The notes under the pieces were generated by a model. It searched no databases. It was not told where the DNA came from and was given only the letters and a program-made list of their open reading frames with translations. From assembly GCA_041687115.1 (NCBI GenBank), contig JAWLCP010000056.1, forward strand, positions 1 through 16,983: a DNA stretch of 16,983 nt. Reading direction: 5' to 3'. The stretch is from SKLM01 sp041687115 (GTDB lineage: Bacteria; Chloroflexota; Anaerolineae; B4-G1). Shown piece after piece: positions 5,887 to 13,150 of this stretch. Within the stretch, counting starts at the first letter, position 1; each line of letters begins with the position of its first letter. The translations under genes and the position numbers were made by a program.

Positions 5887-7333
5887 CCCTCCCCTTCGCC
5901 TCCTCCCAGAACACATCTAGCTCGTCGATCGAAAAGGCCCCGATCTCCACTCCGCGACCGGCCGCCGTTCGCTCCAGGTGCGCGAACCGCCGTGCAAAGC
6001 GCGCGTTCGCCTTCCGCAGCGCGGTCTCCGGATCGACGCCCAGCCAACGTGCCCAATTCGCTACCGCGAACAACAGGTCCCCCAGCTCTGCTTCCTGCCG
6101 CTCCACCGTAGGGGCACTCAGGAGCTCCACCATCTCCTCCTGCACCTTCGCCACCACGCCGCTCACGTCGGGCCAGTCGAAGCCCACCCGCGCCACCCGC
6201 TGACCGTACGTATGAGCCTGCTGGAGCGCAGGCAGGGCCTTGGGAACCCCGTCCAATACCGACTCCCGCTCCGCCTTCTCCTCCCGCTTCAGCTCCTCCC
6301 AGTTGTGGAGCACCTCGCCGGTGTCTGCCACCGATACGTCCCCCCAGACGTGGGGATGGCGGTGCTTCAGCTTGGCGTCGATGCCGGCGATGACCTCGGG
6401 CATCTTGAACGTGCCGGCCTCCGTGGCGATCTGCGTCTGAAGCAGGATCTGCAGCAGCAGGTCGCCAAGCTCCTCCCGCAGATCCTCCACATCGCCCCGA
6501 TCGATGGCCGCCACCGACTCATAGGCCTCCTCCAGCAGGCCAGCCCGAAGCGACTCGTGTGTCTGCTCGCGATCCCAGGGACAGCCCCCCGGCGCGCGCA
6601 GACGCGCCACCGTGTCCTGCAACCCCTCAAAGCTGGACACCTCCGTCAGCGGCGGCACGTAGAGCGTCGTCAGATGCGTCGGGAGCCCAGCCGCCTCGTG
6701 CCGCCGGTCGAGCCGATACAGCAGCAATTGCACGATGCGCTCGCCCTCCGTCCCGGCGGCGTCGACCAGCGCTACCTCGTGCTCGTCCGGATACTGATTC
6801 ATCAGCGTGAGCTTGACCGCGCCGGTCAGCGGCCGGCTGTAGAGCTGCCCCACCAGCGCCGGCAGGTCCGGATTGAGCGGCGGATGGTGATGGCGCGACA
6901 GCTCTATCGCATCGAACACCTGAAGCCCGTCAAGGGCATCGACCCCCAGCGCTGTCAGCGTCGGCTCCACGAAGCTCAACCCCTCCACCACCCGCGTCTC
7001 CACCCCGGTACGCCTCGCCTCCCGCACCACCCGCTCCACCGTGGCCTCACCCACCAGCGGATGCCCTGGCACCGCGTAGACCACCCCCTCCGGGCGCCGT
7101 CCCAGCTCCAGCACCCGCGTGGCGATTGCCTCGTAGGTCTGGGAGAAATCCTCCCCCTCCTCATAGAGGGAGTCGAACGAATGCAGACGCGTCTCCGGCG
7201 GCAGTCCCTCCACGGTCGGGTGACGCTCCGTCCGCAGCCAGACCTCCCGGGCCCCCTGCAGAATCTCCCACGCCTCCAACGTCAGCTGGCGCGGATCGCC
7301 CGGACCGAGGCCTACGATGGTGATGGTTCCCAT
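5864..7333 (-). CDS. mazG: MazG nucleotide pyrophosphohydrolase with N-terminal tetrapyrrole-methylase domain
   Basis: The 489-residue product is a YabN-type fusion. Residues 1 to about 225 are a tetrapyrrole (SAM-dependent) methylase-like domain, with VGLGPGDP (7-14) and AVPGHPLVGE (87-96). The rest is MazG. The first MazG unit starts at GGCPWDREQTHESL (249-262) and has the metal-binding EExxE...ExxD residues E268, E269, E272, E288 and D291. A second, more divergent MazG unit follows (about 395-450). MazG enzymes hydrolyse nucleoside triphosphates to monophosphates and pyrophosphate, clearing non-canonical or excess NTPs. The methylase part's substrate in such fusions is not established. The ATG start has GGGAG six bases upstream. 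The rpsI terminator ends about 20 bases before it, and no convincing promoter lies between, so expression may rely on terminator readthrough. The stop codon lies inside the tRNA-Pro terminator loop. Confidence 0.93.
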   Translation of the reverse strand: MGTITIVGLGPGDPRQLTLEAWEILQGAREVWLRTERHPTVEGLPPETRLHSFDSLYEEGEDFSQTYEAIATRVLELGRRPEGVVYAVPGHPLVGEATVERVVREARRTGVETRVVEGLSFVEPTLTALGVDALDGLQVFDAIELSRHHHPPLNPDLPALVGQLYSRPLTGAVKLTLMNQYPDEHEVALVDAAGTEGERIVQLLLYRLDRRHEAAGLPTHLTTLYVPPLTEVSSFEGLQDTVARLRAPGGCPWDREQTHESLRAGLLEEAYESVAAIDRGDVEDLREELGDLLLQILLQTQIATEAGTFKMPEVIAGIDAKLKHRHPHVWGDVSVADTGEVLHNWEELKREEKAERESVLDGVPKALPALQQAHTYGQRVARVGFDWPDVSGVVAKVQEEMVELLSAPTVERQEAELGDLLFAVANWARWLGVDPETALRKANARFARRFAHLERTAAGRGVEIGAFSIDELDVFWEEAKGRDNKEGTS

Positions 7334-7351
7334 AGGTCACTCCCATCCATA

Positions 7352-7383
7352 CAAAAACGAAAAAGGGCAAGGCAAACCTGCCC
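7352..7383 (-). terminator. Intrinsic terminator after rpsI
   Basis: On the minus strand a 7-bp stem, GGGCAGG with CCTTGCCC-side pairing (7365-7371 with 7377-7383, one G-U), is followed by TTTTTCGTTTTTG. It lies about 110 bases after the rpsI stop and is the first convincing stop signal for the ribosomal cluster in this window. Confidence 0.85.
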
Positions 7384-7494
7384 TGCCCCTCTATCTACTG
7401 AGCTCCTCGGCGGCACCGTTCACCCCGCTCGGTTCCCCTCGCCAGCTCACCCGGCGTATGTGAGAATCGACCAGAGCAGGTGAATGCCCCTGAT

Positions 7495-7890
7495 CTACCG
7501 CTTCGTGTACTGCGGAGCCTTACGCGCTTTCTTGAGCCCTGGCTTCTTCCGCTCCTTGACGCGCGCGTCCCGGGTCAAATATCCCCCCTGGCGCAGCGGG
7601 GGCCGCAGGTCGGGGTCCGCCTCCAGCAACGCCCGCGCGATCCCGAGCTGAACCGCCCCAGCCTGACCCTTTATGCCGCCGCCCTCCACCAGAACGCTGA
7701 TGTCGTAGCGGCCCTCGGTGTCGGTCACCTCGAGGGGCTTCCTGAGATGGATGACGTCCATCGGGCGACGGAAATAACCCTCCAGCGGCCGGTCGTTGAT
7801 CACGATGTTTCCCTCGCCCCCCGGGTACAGCCGCACCCGGGCGGTCGCCGCCTTTCGTCGTCCAACGCCTTCATAATACTTCATCGCCAT
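7495..7890 (-). CDS. rpsI: 30S ribosomal protein S9
   Basis: The 131-residue protein is a full-length S9. It opens with the family GVGRRKAATARVRLYPG and includes NDRPLEGYF near residues 37-45 and the central EGGGIKGQAGAVQLGIARAL segment. It ends in the basic tail KKPGLKKARKAPQYTKR, whose C-terminal Lys-Arg reaches the decoding centre and contacts P-site tRNA. The ATG start has a strong AGGAGGAG upstream. It follows rplM by 16 bases, the usual L13-S9 pairing, and is the last gene before the terminator. Confidence 0.97.
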   Translation of the reverse strand: MAMKYYEGVGRRKAATARVRLYPGGEGNIVINDRPLEGYFRRPMDVIHLRKPLEVTDTEGRYDISVLVEGGGIKGQAGAVQLGIARALLEADPDLRPPLRQGGYLTRDARVKERKKPGLKKARKAPQYTKR

Positions 7891-7906
7891 AATACTCTCC
7901 TCCTAA

Positions 7907-8338
7907 TTACAGCTCCAACGGCTCCGGCTGCTGGGCTTCGTGCGGGTGATCCGGCCCGGCGTAGATCTTCAGCTTCTTGATCATCTTTCGACCCAGCTTG
8001 GTCTTGGGCAGCATCCCCTTGACCGCGTGCTCGATCACTCGCGTGGGGTGCTCTTCAAGCATCCTCCGCAGCGAGATCTCCTTGAGGCCGCCCGGATACC
8101 CCGAATGGCGATAGTACATCTTCTGATCCCGCTTCCGCCCAGTCACGTGGATCTTCTCCGCATTGACGACGATCACGTAGTCGCCCGCGTCGACCGCTGG
8201 CGAGTAGATCGGCTTGTGCTTGCCGCGCACAATGCGCGCGACCTCGCTCGCCAGACGACCAAGCGTCTGTCCGCTGGCATCCACCACGTACCAGTTCCGT
8301 TGGATATCCTCCGGTTTCGTCACGTAGGTCCTCTTCAC
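7907..8338 (-). CDS. rplM: 50S ribosomal protein L13
   Basis: The 143-residue product has the normal length for L13, an early-assembling 23S rRNA-binding protein. Recognisable parts are TYVTKPEDIQRNWYVVDA at the N-terminus, GRLASEVARIVRGKHKPIYSP, and the closing AVKGMLPKTKLGRKM segment. I chose the GTG at 8336-8338, which places TYVTKP at the usual position and has AGGAG (8349-8353) ten bases upstream. An in-frame TTG seven codons earlier lies on the wrong side of that ribosome-binding site. The gene follows truA by 36 bases and shares its transcript with rpsI. Confidence 0.95.
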   Translation of the reverse strand: MKRTYVTKPEDIQRNWYVVDASGQTLGRLASEVARIVRGKHKPIYSPAVDAGDYVIVVNAEKIHVTGRKRDQKMYYRHSGYPGGLKEISLRRMLEEHPTRVIEHAVKGMLPKTKLGRKMIKKLKIYAGPDHPHEAQQPEPLEL

Positions 8339-8374
8339 AGTCTCACAACTCCTACTCAATCAATGATTCCACGT

Positions 8375-9142
8375 TTAATAGCCCACTCTCATAAGACACA
8401 GCCCGTGCGGCGCAGCCGTCTTTCCAGCCTGACCACGCTCGCACGATGCGAATGCTTCTTCAAACTCGCTCACGCTCATTCTCCCCTGCCCAACGTCCAG
8501 GAGTGTGCCCACGATGCTGCGCACCATCCGATACAGGAAGGCGTTCCCCTCGATATCAAAGACCAGCACGCGTCCCCCATCTTCGACCTCGCCCACCGCC
8601 ACACAGCTCCCGGGCTCCTCGCTCCATTCCACCCGAAACACGTGCCGCACGGTGACCTCACCCTCCGGCGGCTGCCCAAACGTGGCGAAATCGTGTTCTC
8701 CCACCAGCGACTGCGCCGCCTCCTCCATCAGACCTCTATCCAGGAGATAGGCCACGTGGAGACGGTACCGACGGCCGATCGGCCAGCGCACCGGCGCCTC
8801 GTACACCCGGTACCGATACTCTCGACTTCGCGCGTCATAGCGCGGATGGAAATCCGCTTCGGCCTCCACCAGCTCTCGCACCGCGAGGTCCGGCGGAAGG
8901 ACCGCGTTCATCGCTCTTTGCAGGTCCCGCAGGCCATGCTGCCACGCCGTATCGAAAGCGATCACCTGTCCCACGGCGTGCACGCCGGCGTCCGTCCGCC
9001 CGGCTGCCAGGACCGTGACCGACTCCTGTGTCACCTGCGCCAGCGTCGTCTCGAGCGCCTCCTGAACGGTCGGCACGTCCAGCTGTCGCTGAAAGCCCCT
9101 GTAGTCCGTCCCGTCGTAGGAAACGAGCGCGCGTACCCGCAT
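8375..9142 (-). CDS. truA: tRNA pseudouridine(38-40) synthase TruA
   Basis: The 255-residue protein has the TruA signature AAGRTDAGVHAVGQV, with catalytic Asp51. It also has the N-terminal YDGTDYRGFQRQ and the C-terminal FLYRMVRSIVGTLLDVGQG. TruA converts uridines 38-40 in the anticodon arm of many tRNAs to pseudouridine, acting as a cytosolic homodimer. Its position between rplQ and rplM is conserved in many bacteria. In Firmicutes the ECF transporter genes often sit between rplQ and truA, and here they are absent. The ATG start lies 14 bases after the rplQ stop. Confidence 0.95.
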   Translation of the reverse strand: MRVRALVSYDGTDYRGFQRQLDVPTVQEALETTLAQVTQESVTVLAAGRTDAGVHAVGQVIAFDTAWQHGLRDLQRAMNAVLPPDLAVRELVEAEADFHPRYDARSREYRYRVYEAPVRWPIGRRYRLHVAYLLDRGLMEEAAQSLVGEHDFATFGQPPEGEVTVRHVFRVEWSEEPGSCVAVGEVEDGGRVLVFDIEGNAFLYRMVRSIVGTLLDVGQGRMSVSEFEEAFASCERGQAGKTAAPHGLCLMRVGY

Positions 9143-9156
9143 CGGTGGCGGGGCGA

Positions 9157-9564
9157 CTAGACAAGCTCCAGGAGGGCCATCGGCGCTGCGTCGCCTTTGC
9201 GATATCCCAGCTTGTAGACACGGGTATATCCACCAGGCCGGTCCATGTAGCGCGGCGCGATCTCATCGAACAGGATCGCCAGCACGTCGACCCAGTACCC
9301 GTCGTTGTCCTTCACCCAACGGTGCATACGTGCCTCGGCCAGACGACGCGCATGCACCTCTCTGCTCGGATCCTCCTCAGCCGCGGCCACACCGCGCTTC
9401 GCCAGCGTAATCAGCTTCTCCGCGTATCCCTGAACGGCTTTCGCCTTCGCCTCTGTCGTCTCAACATATCCGTTGTAGAACAAAGACGTCACCAGATTGC
9501 GACGCAAGGACTTTCGATGCGCGCTGGAACGACCCAGTTTCTTTCCCGCGACGCGATGACGCAT
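9157..9564 (-). CDS. rplQ: 50S ribosomal protein L17
   Basis: The 135-residue L17 begins MRHRVAGKKLGRSSAHRKSL, the family's N-terminal rRNA-binding segment, and includes the AKAVQGYAEKLITLAKRG helix. It is slightly longer than the common 116-130 residues, because of a C-terminal stretch after YTRVYKLGYRKGDAAPMALLELV. It overlaps rpoA by one base (TAATG), and its ribosome-binding site GGAGG lies inside the last codons of rpoA, so the two are probably translationally coupled. Confidence 0.96.
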   Translation of the reverse strand: MRHRVAGKKLGRSSAHRKSLRRNLVTSLFYNGYVETTEAKAKAVQGYAEKLITLAKRGVAAAEEDPSREVHARRLAEARMHRWVKDNDGYWVDVLAILFDEIAPRYMDRPGGYTRVYKLGYRKGDAAPMALLELV

Positions 9565-10517
9565 TACAATCCTCCAATTTCCTCTAGCAGGCCTGCCTTA
9601 TCGAGGGCTTCCCGGATTTCGTCCAGCGACTTCGACCCCACGTTGCGAACAGCGAGCAGTGCATCCTCGCCACCCTCCTCCAGCATCTCCATGACTTCGC
9701 CGACGTTCTTCACGCCAGCGCGCCGCAGAGCGTTGAACACGCGCGTGCTCAACCCAAGCTGATCCAGGGGCATGTCGTACACCTCACTGGGGAAACCCTC
9801 CTCGCCCTCCCCCTCTTCCGCAGGCTCAATCTCCTCCTCCAGCGTGAGGCCGGCGATCAAGCGCAGATGCCGCAGCAGGATCCGCGCGGCCTCCTTGAGC
9901 GCGTCGAACGGCGCCACACGGCCATCACTCCAAATCTCCAGCGTCAGGCGGTCATAGTCTGTGATCTGCCCGACCCGCGCCCGATCGACATCGAAAGCGA
10001 CGCGACGAATCGGGCTGAACACCGCATCCACAGGCATCTCACCAATCACGTCCTCTTCGCCCTCTTCAGCTGGCCTGTACCCCCGACCCTCCTCAACAGT
10101 GAAATCGACGTCGATAGAAGCATCCTCGTCATCAACCGTCATCAGGTACAGGTCCGGGTTCAGCATCTCGACCTCTGGCGGGGCGACGATGTCACCCGCC
10201 GTCACCGTACCCTCTCCCTCCGTGTGGAGGGACATATGCGCCGGCTCCTCCCCATCCATCCTCAAGCGCAACTGCTTGACGTTGAGGATGAAGCGCATCA
10301 CGTCCTCTCGCACGCCGGGTATGGTCGTAAACTCGTGCGGAACGTCGGAGATGCGGATCTTGGTCACCGCTGCGCCCGTCAGCGACGAGAGCAGTACGCG
10401 GCGAAGCACGTTCCCTATGGTGATTCCAAAGCCCCTCTCCAACGGCCCGATCACAAATCGACCATATTCTTCAGAGATCACGTCTGTTTCAATCTTGGGC
10501 AACACTTGGACTGACAA
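9564..10517 (-). CDS. rpoA: DNA-directed RNA polymerase subunit alpha
   Basis: The 317-residue alpha subunit is complete. The N-terminal domain (1 to about 230) contains the dimerisation and beta-contact segments GFGITIGNVLRRVLLSSLTGAA and GRGYRPA. A highly acidic linker (about 228-245) leads to the C-terminal domain. In LSTRVFNALRRAG, R259 and N262 line up with E. coli R265 and N268, the UP-element contacts, and NVGSKSLDEI is the usual helix-hairpin-helix motif. Recognition of AT-rich UP elements is thus likely kept. The start is TTG, supported by GAGGAGG six bases upstream (10524-10530); no ATG exists near the N-terminus. The gene follows a 202-base structured spacer after rpsD. Confidence 0.97.
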   Translation of the reverse strand: MSVQVLPKIETDVISEEYGRFVIGPLERGFGITIGNVLRRVLLSSLTGAAVTKIRISDVPHEFTTIPGVREDVMRFILNVKQLRLRMDGEEPAHMSLHTEGEGTVTAGDIVAPPEVEMLNPDLYLMTVDDEDASIDVDFTVEEGRGYRPAEEGEEDVIGEMPVDAVFSPIRRVAFDVDRARVGQITDYDRLTLEIWSDGRVAPFDALKEAARILLRHLRLIAGLTLEEEIEPAEEGEGEEGFPSEVYDMPLDQLGLSTRVFNALRRAGVKNVGEVMEMLEEGGEDALLAVRNVGSKSLDEIREALDKAGLLEEIGGL

Positions 10518-10719
10518 GCGGCGCCTCCTCGCTATCTAGACCTTGTTCGAAATCGACGACTTCGTACTCCCTCCATAAGGCCGGGGGTCCCCAGCGATAT
10601 CCCGAAGTCATCGTCGAATAAGTGCTCAATCTCGGGCCACGTCGATAGACTCTATCCGCATCCGCAACCAGAGACTTGCGGCAACTTGAAGGAAATCCCG
10701 ACCCCGTACGTCGCCTTCC
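10518..10719 (-). promoter_or_regulatory. Structured rpsD-rpoA spacer (candidate leader or processing region)
   Basis: This is by far the longest gap in the ribosomal cluster. On the minus-strand transcript I can draw four structures: a 6-bp hairpin CCGCAA/TTGCGG (10662-10681), an interrupted palindrome GATAGA-G-TCTATC (10644-10656), and an outer stem of 11 bp with a 3-base bulge pairing 10603-10616 with 10554-10564. Inside that stem sits a GC-rich hairpin at 10580-10595. None is followed by a U-run, so it is not a plain terminator. The 3' edge ends in the rpoA ribosome-binding site. I found no clear promoter here. A regulatory leader or RNase-processing spacer is an inference. Confidence 0.5.
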
Positions 10720-11361
10720 CTACCGCGAGTAGTACTCTACGATCAACTGCTCGCTTAGCGTTGTGTCAATATCGTCGCGCGATGGCTCCCTGAGCATCCG
10801 CCCAGACATCGTCTGAGAATCCAGGCTGAGCCAGTCTACCACCCGCCCCTCGTCCAATTCCTCGGACCGGTTCTTGAAGTAGGTCCTCCTGCGACTGGCC
10901 TCCCGCACCGAGATCTCGTCCTCAGGTTTCACCAGATAAGAGGGGGCCTTCAGCCTCCTTCCGTTGACGGAGAAGTGACCGTGCGACACCAACTGCCTGG
11001 CCTGTGCCCGAGAATCGGCAAAGCCCAGGCGGTACACCACGTTATCGAGACGCCTCTCCAGCAATACGAGCAAGTTCTCACCCGTCACGCCCGGAAGTCG
11101 CGTGGCCTCGCCGTAGAAGCGCCGCATCTGTCGCTCGAGCACACCGTAGATCCGCTTCGCCTTCTGCTTCTCACGCAGCTGACGCGCATAATCGGACTGC
11201 CGGCGGCGACGGAAACGAGCCACCCACCCATGTTCACCGGGAGGGTACCCGCGCTTGCGCTCAAACGGGCACTTCGGGGAGAAGCATCGCGTCCCCTTGA
11301 GGAACAGCTTCTCACCTTCACGACGGCACAGCTTACAGACCGGGCCGGTATATCTTGCCAT
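10720..11361 (-). CDS. rpsD: 30S ribosomal protein S4, zinc-binding form
   Basis: The 213-residue S4 carries a four-cysteine zinc site at its N-terminus (C9, C12, C26, C31), so it is the C+ form. It then has the RQSDYARQLREKQKAKRIYGVLERQ segment that begins the 16S-binding body. Its S4 RNA-binding domain, RLDNVVYRLGFADSRAQARQLVSHGHFSVNG, covers about residues 104-134. S4 nucleates assembly of the 30S body, and in several bacteria it represses its own operon. It is slightly longer than the usual 200-209 residues. The ATG start has GGAGG ten bases upstream. It lies 36 bases after rpsK. Confidence 0.97.
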   Translation of the reverse strand: MARYTGPVCKLCRREGEKLFLKGTRCFSPKCPFERKRGYPPGEHGWVARFRRRRQSDYARQLREKQKAKRIYGVLERQMRRFYGEATRLPGVTGENLLVLLERRLDNVVYRLGFADSRAQARQLVSHGHFSVNGRRLKAPSYLVKPEDEISVREASRRRTYFKNRSEELDEGRVVDWLSLDSQTMSGRMLREPSRDDIDTTLSEQLIVEYYSR

Positions 11362-11397
11362 ACTTCCAAATCCTCCGTTGCTTCACTCGGTCGAACC

Positions 11398-11769
11398 CTA
11401 CGTCCGACGTCTCTTGGGCGGGCGACAGCCATTGTGCGGGATCGGGGTCACGTCCGTGATGGAAATCACCTCGATTCCCACCGACTGAATGGCTCGGATC
11501 GCCGCCTCGCGCCCGGGCCCGGGGCCCTTCACGAACACTTCGACCTCTGTCATTCCGTTGTCCACCGCCTCTCCGGCCGCCGTTCTGGCTGCCTGACGAG
11601 CGGCGAAGGACGTGCTCCTGCGAGCCCCTTTGAAACCAACCGAGCCGCCGCTGGCCCAGGTGAGGACATTCCCTTGCTGATCCGTCAACGTCACAATCGT
11701 GTTGTTGAACGTCGCGTGTATGTGGGCCTGCCCCCGTGAGACTCTCTTCTTGAATCGCTTTCTCGCCAC
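11398..11769 (-). CDS. rpsK: 30S ribosomal protein S11
   Basis: The 123-residue S11 shows the family core GQAHIHATFNNTIVTLTD, the central KGARRSTSFAARQAA, and VKGPGPGREAAIRAI. It closes with DVTPIPHNGCRPPKRRR. The protein sits on the 30S platform next to the mRNA exit. The start is GTG, with GGGGGAG three bases upstream; no ATG is available near this point. It follows rpsM by 15 bases. The NGCRPPK segment near the C-terminus is the one that carries an isoaspartate in E. coli S11; here the context is the same. Confidence 0.97.
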   Translation of the reverse strand: MARKRFKKRVSRGQAHIHATFNNTIVTLTDQQGNVLTWASGGSVGFKGARRSTSFAARQAARTAAGEAVDNGMTEVEVFVKGPGPGREAAIRAIQSVGIEVISITDVTPIPHNGCRPPKRRRT

Positions 11770-11784
11770 AGACTCCCCCTTGGA

Positions 11785-12174
11785 TTACTTCTTCTTCATA
11801 CCGCGCCGGCGTCCCTGACCAGCCACTGTCTTCTTCGGTCCCTTACGAGTCCGGGCGTTCGTACGTGTGCGCTGACCACGGACCGGCAGACCGCGAATGT
11901 GTCGAATGCCCCGGTAGCAGCGGATGTCCTTCAAACGCCGAATATCCTGCTGGACTTTCCGCCGCAGGTCGCCCTCGACCTGGTACTCACGGTCGATCGT
12001 CTGACGCAGCTCACTGATCTCCGACTCTGTCAGGTCGTTGACCCGCTTGTCCGGGCTAATGCCCGCGCGGTCCAAGATCTCATTGCTGCGGCTGCGTCCG
12101 ATGCCGTATATGTAGGTCAACCCAATTTCAACACGCTTATCTCTCGGCAAGTCTACGCCTGCAATACGTGCCAT
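11785..12174 (-). CDS. rpsM: 30S ribosomal protein S13
   Basis: The 129-residue S13 begins MARIAGVDLPRDKRVEIGLTYIYGIG. It has the conserved CYRGIRHIRGLPVRGQRTRTNARTRKG near the C-terminus and a basic tail ending RRRGMKKK, which reaches the P-site tRNA. It binds 16S helix 42 at the 30S head and forms bridges to the large subunit. The ATG start has GGAGGT about nine bases upstream. It lies 70 bases after rpmJ. Confidence 0.97.
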   Translation of the reverse strand: MARIAGVDLPRDKRVEIGLTYIYGIGRSRSNEILDRAGISPDKRVNDLTESEISELRQTIDREYQVEGDLRRKVQQDIRRLKDIRCYRGIRHIRGLPVRGQRTRTNARTRKGPKKTVAGQGRRRGMKKK

Positions 12175-12244
12175 CTCTCATCCACCTCCACTGAAATCCT
12201 CGTCATCAGCCGCGAAGCTGCGCACCTCGTGGCTCAAGCAATCA

Positions 12245-12358
12245 TTACCCCTGCCGCTGCTTGTGCTTCGGGTTCTCACAGATCACGTACACCGTGCCCC
12301 CTCGTCGCACGATCTTGCATTTCGGGCACATCTTCTTCACCGATGCTCTAACCTTCAT
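12245..12358 (-). CDS. rpmJ: 50S ribosomal protein L36, zinc-binding form
   Basis: This short gene encodes 37 residues beginning MKVRASVKKMCPKCKIVRRG and ending with CENPKHKQRQG. Cys11, Cys14, Cys27 and His32 make the zinc ribbon, so it is the C+ form rather than the zinc-free paralogue. L36 is the smallest bacterial ribosomal protein and binds 23S rRNA in the large subunit. The ATG start has GGAGG seven bases upstream. It sits only 30 bases after map, in the place where infA often precedes it, with no room left for infA. Confidence 0.97.
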   Translation of the reverse strand: MKVRASVKKMCPKCKIVRRGGTVYVICENPKHKQRQG

Positions 12359-12388
12359 CGTCCCGCCTCCTGCCTGCTACTCACACGC

Positions 12389-13150
12389 CTACCAGCGTGT
12401 CAAAATATCTGCTTCGCTCTCGTCGATGGCAATGGTTCGCTCAAAGTGGGCGGTGAGATTGCCATTCCGAGAGACAACCGTCCAATGATCATCCAGCACA
12501 CGCACACGCGGGCTCGATATCAGTACCATGGGCTCCAGGGCGATCGTCAACCCCTTGCGCAGGAGCGCGCCCTGCCCTGGCTTGCCATGGTTGGGCACCT
12601 GCGGGTCCTCGTGCATCTCCCGACCGATCCCATGTCCCGTGTACTCTCGCACCACCTCATATCCTCGTTCCTCGACGTAAGACTGAATCGCCGCCGATAT
12701 GTCGCCCGTCCGATTGTCCGCTCGGGCAGCCGCGATGCCGGCGTCCAGCGCACCCTCCGTCACCGCCATCAGATCCTTTGCCTCCTGGTTGACCTCGCCG
12801 ACGGCCAGCGTAACCGCACCGTCACCGTGATAGCCATCGAGAATGGCACCCACGTCAATGCTGATGATATCTCCCTCTTTGAGAACCCGAGGTCCCGGAA
12901 TCCCGTGCACCAGCTCCTCATTGACAGAGGCACAGATCGTCCCGGGAAACGGATGCGCGCTGCCCGGAGGATATCCCTTGAAGGAAGGAATCGCGCCGTG
13001 TCCGCGGATGACCTCCTCGGCCCGCTGATCCAGCTCGGCCGTCGTCACCCCCGGCACAACCCACTCCCGCATCTTCCCCAGCACCTCGGCCACGATAGCG
13101 TTGGCACGTCGCATCTTCTCGATCTCCACGCTCGACTTCAGTGCGATCAA
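12389..13150 (-). CDS. map: Type I methionine aminopeptidase
   Basis: The 253-residue enzyme removes the initiator methionine from nascent proteins. All five metal ligands of the pita-bread fold are visible: D99 in ISIDVGA, D110 in YHGDGA, H173 in TGHGIG, E206 in ALEPM and E237 in HFERT. The substrate-side histidine is in LVHGIP (H82). Length is normal for the type Ia family. The start is TTG, overlapping the adk stop in TTGA and preceded by AAGGAG five bases upstream (13156-13161) inside the adk coding end. That arrangement supports translational coupling. The stop codon lies in the loop of a small hairpin at 12383-12400. Confidence 0.95.
   Translation of the reverse strand: MIALKSSVEIEKMRRANAIVAEVLGKMREWVVPGVTTAELDQRAEEVIRGHGAIPSFKGYPPGSAHPFPGTICASVNEELVHGIPGPRVLKEGDIISIDVGAILDGYHGDGAVTLAVGEVNQEAKDLMAVTEGALDAGIAAARADNRTGDISAAIQSYVEERGYEVVREYTGHGIGREMHEDPQVPNHGKPGQGALLRKGLTIALEPMVLISSPRVRVLDDHWTVVSRNGNLTAHFERTIAIDESEADILTRW

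Noticed and set aside
4984..5916. A 310-codon minus-strand frame covering the phosphatidyltransferase gene and tRNA-Pro
   Set aside because: It runs through the tRNA in antisense and overlaps a gene with a complete catalytic motif in another frame.
5978..9160. Long plus-strand open frames (501 and 406 codons) opposite mazG, rplM and truA
   Set aside because: They lie exactly antisense to well-recognised genes. Their composition is the Arg/His/Leu/Pro-rich type produced by high-GC codon usage, and they have no family features.
12383..12400. Hairpin ACACGC/GCGTGT around the map stop codon as a regulatory element
   Set aside because: It is short, lies mostly inside the coding end, and has no further support.
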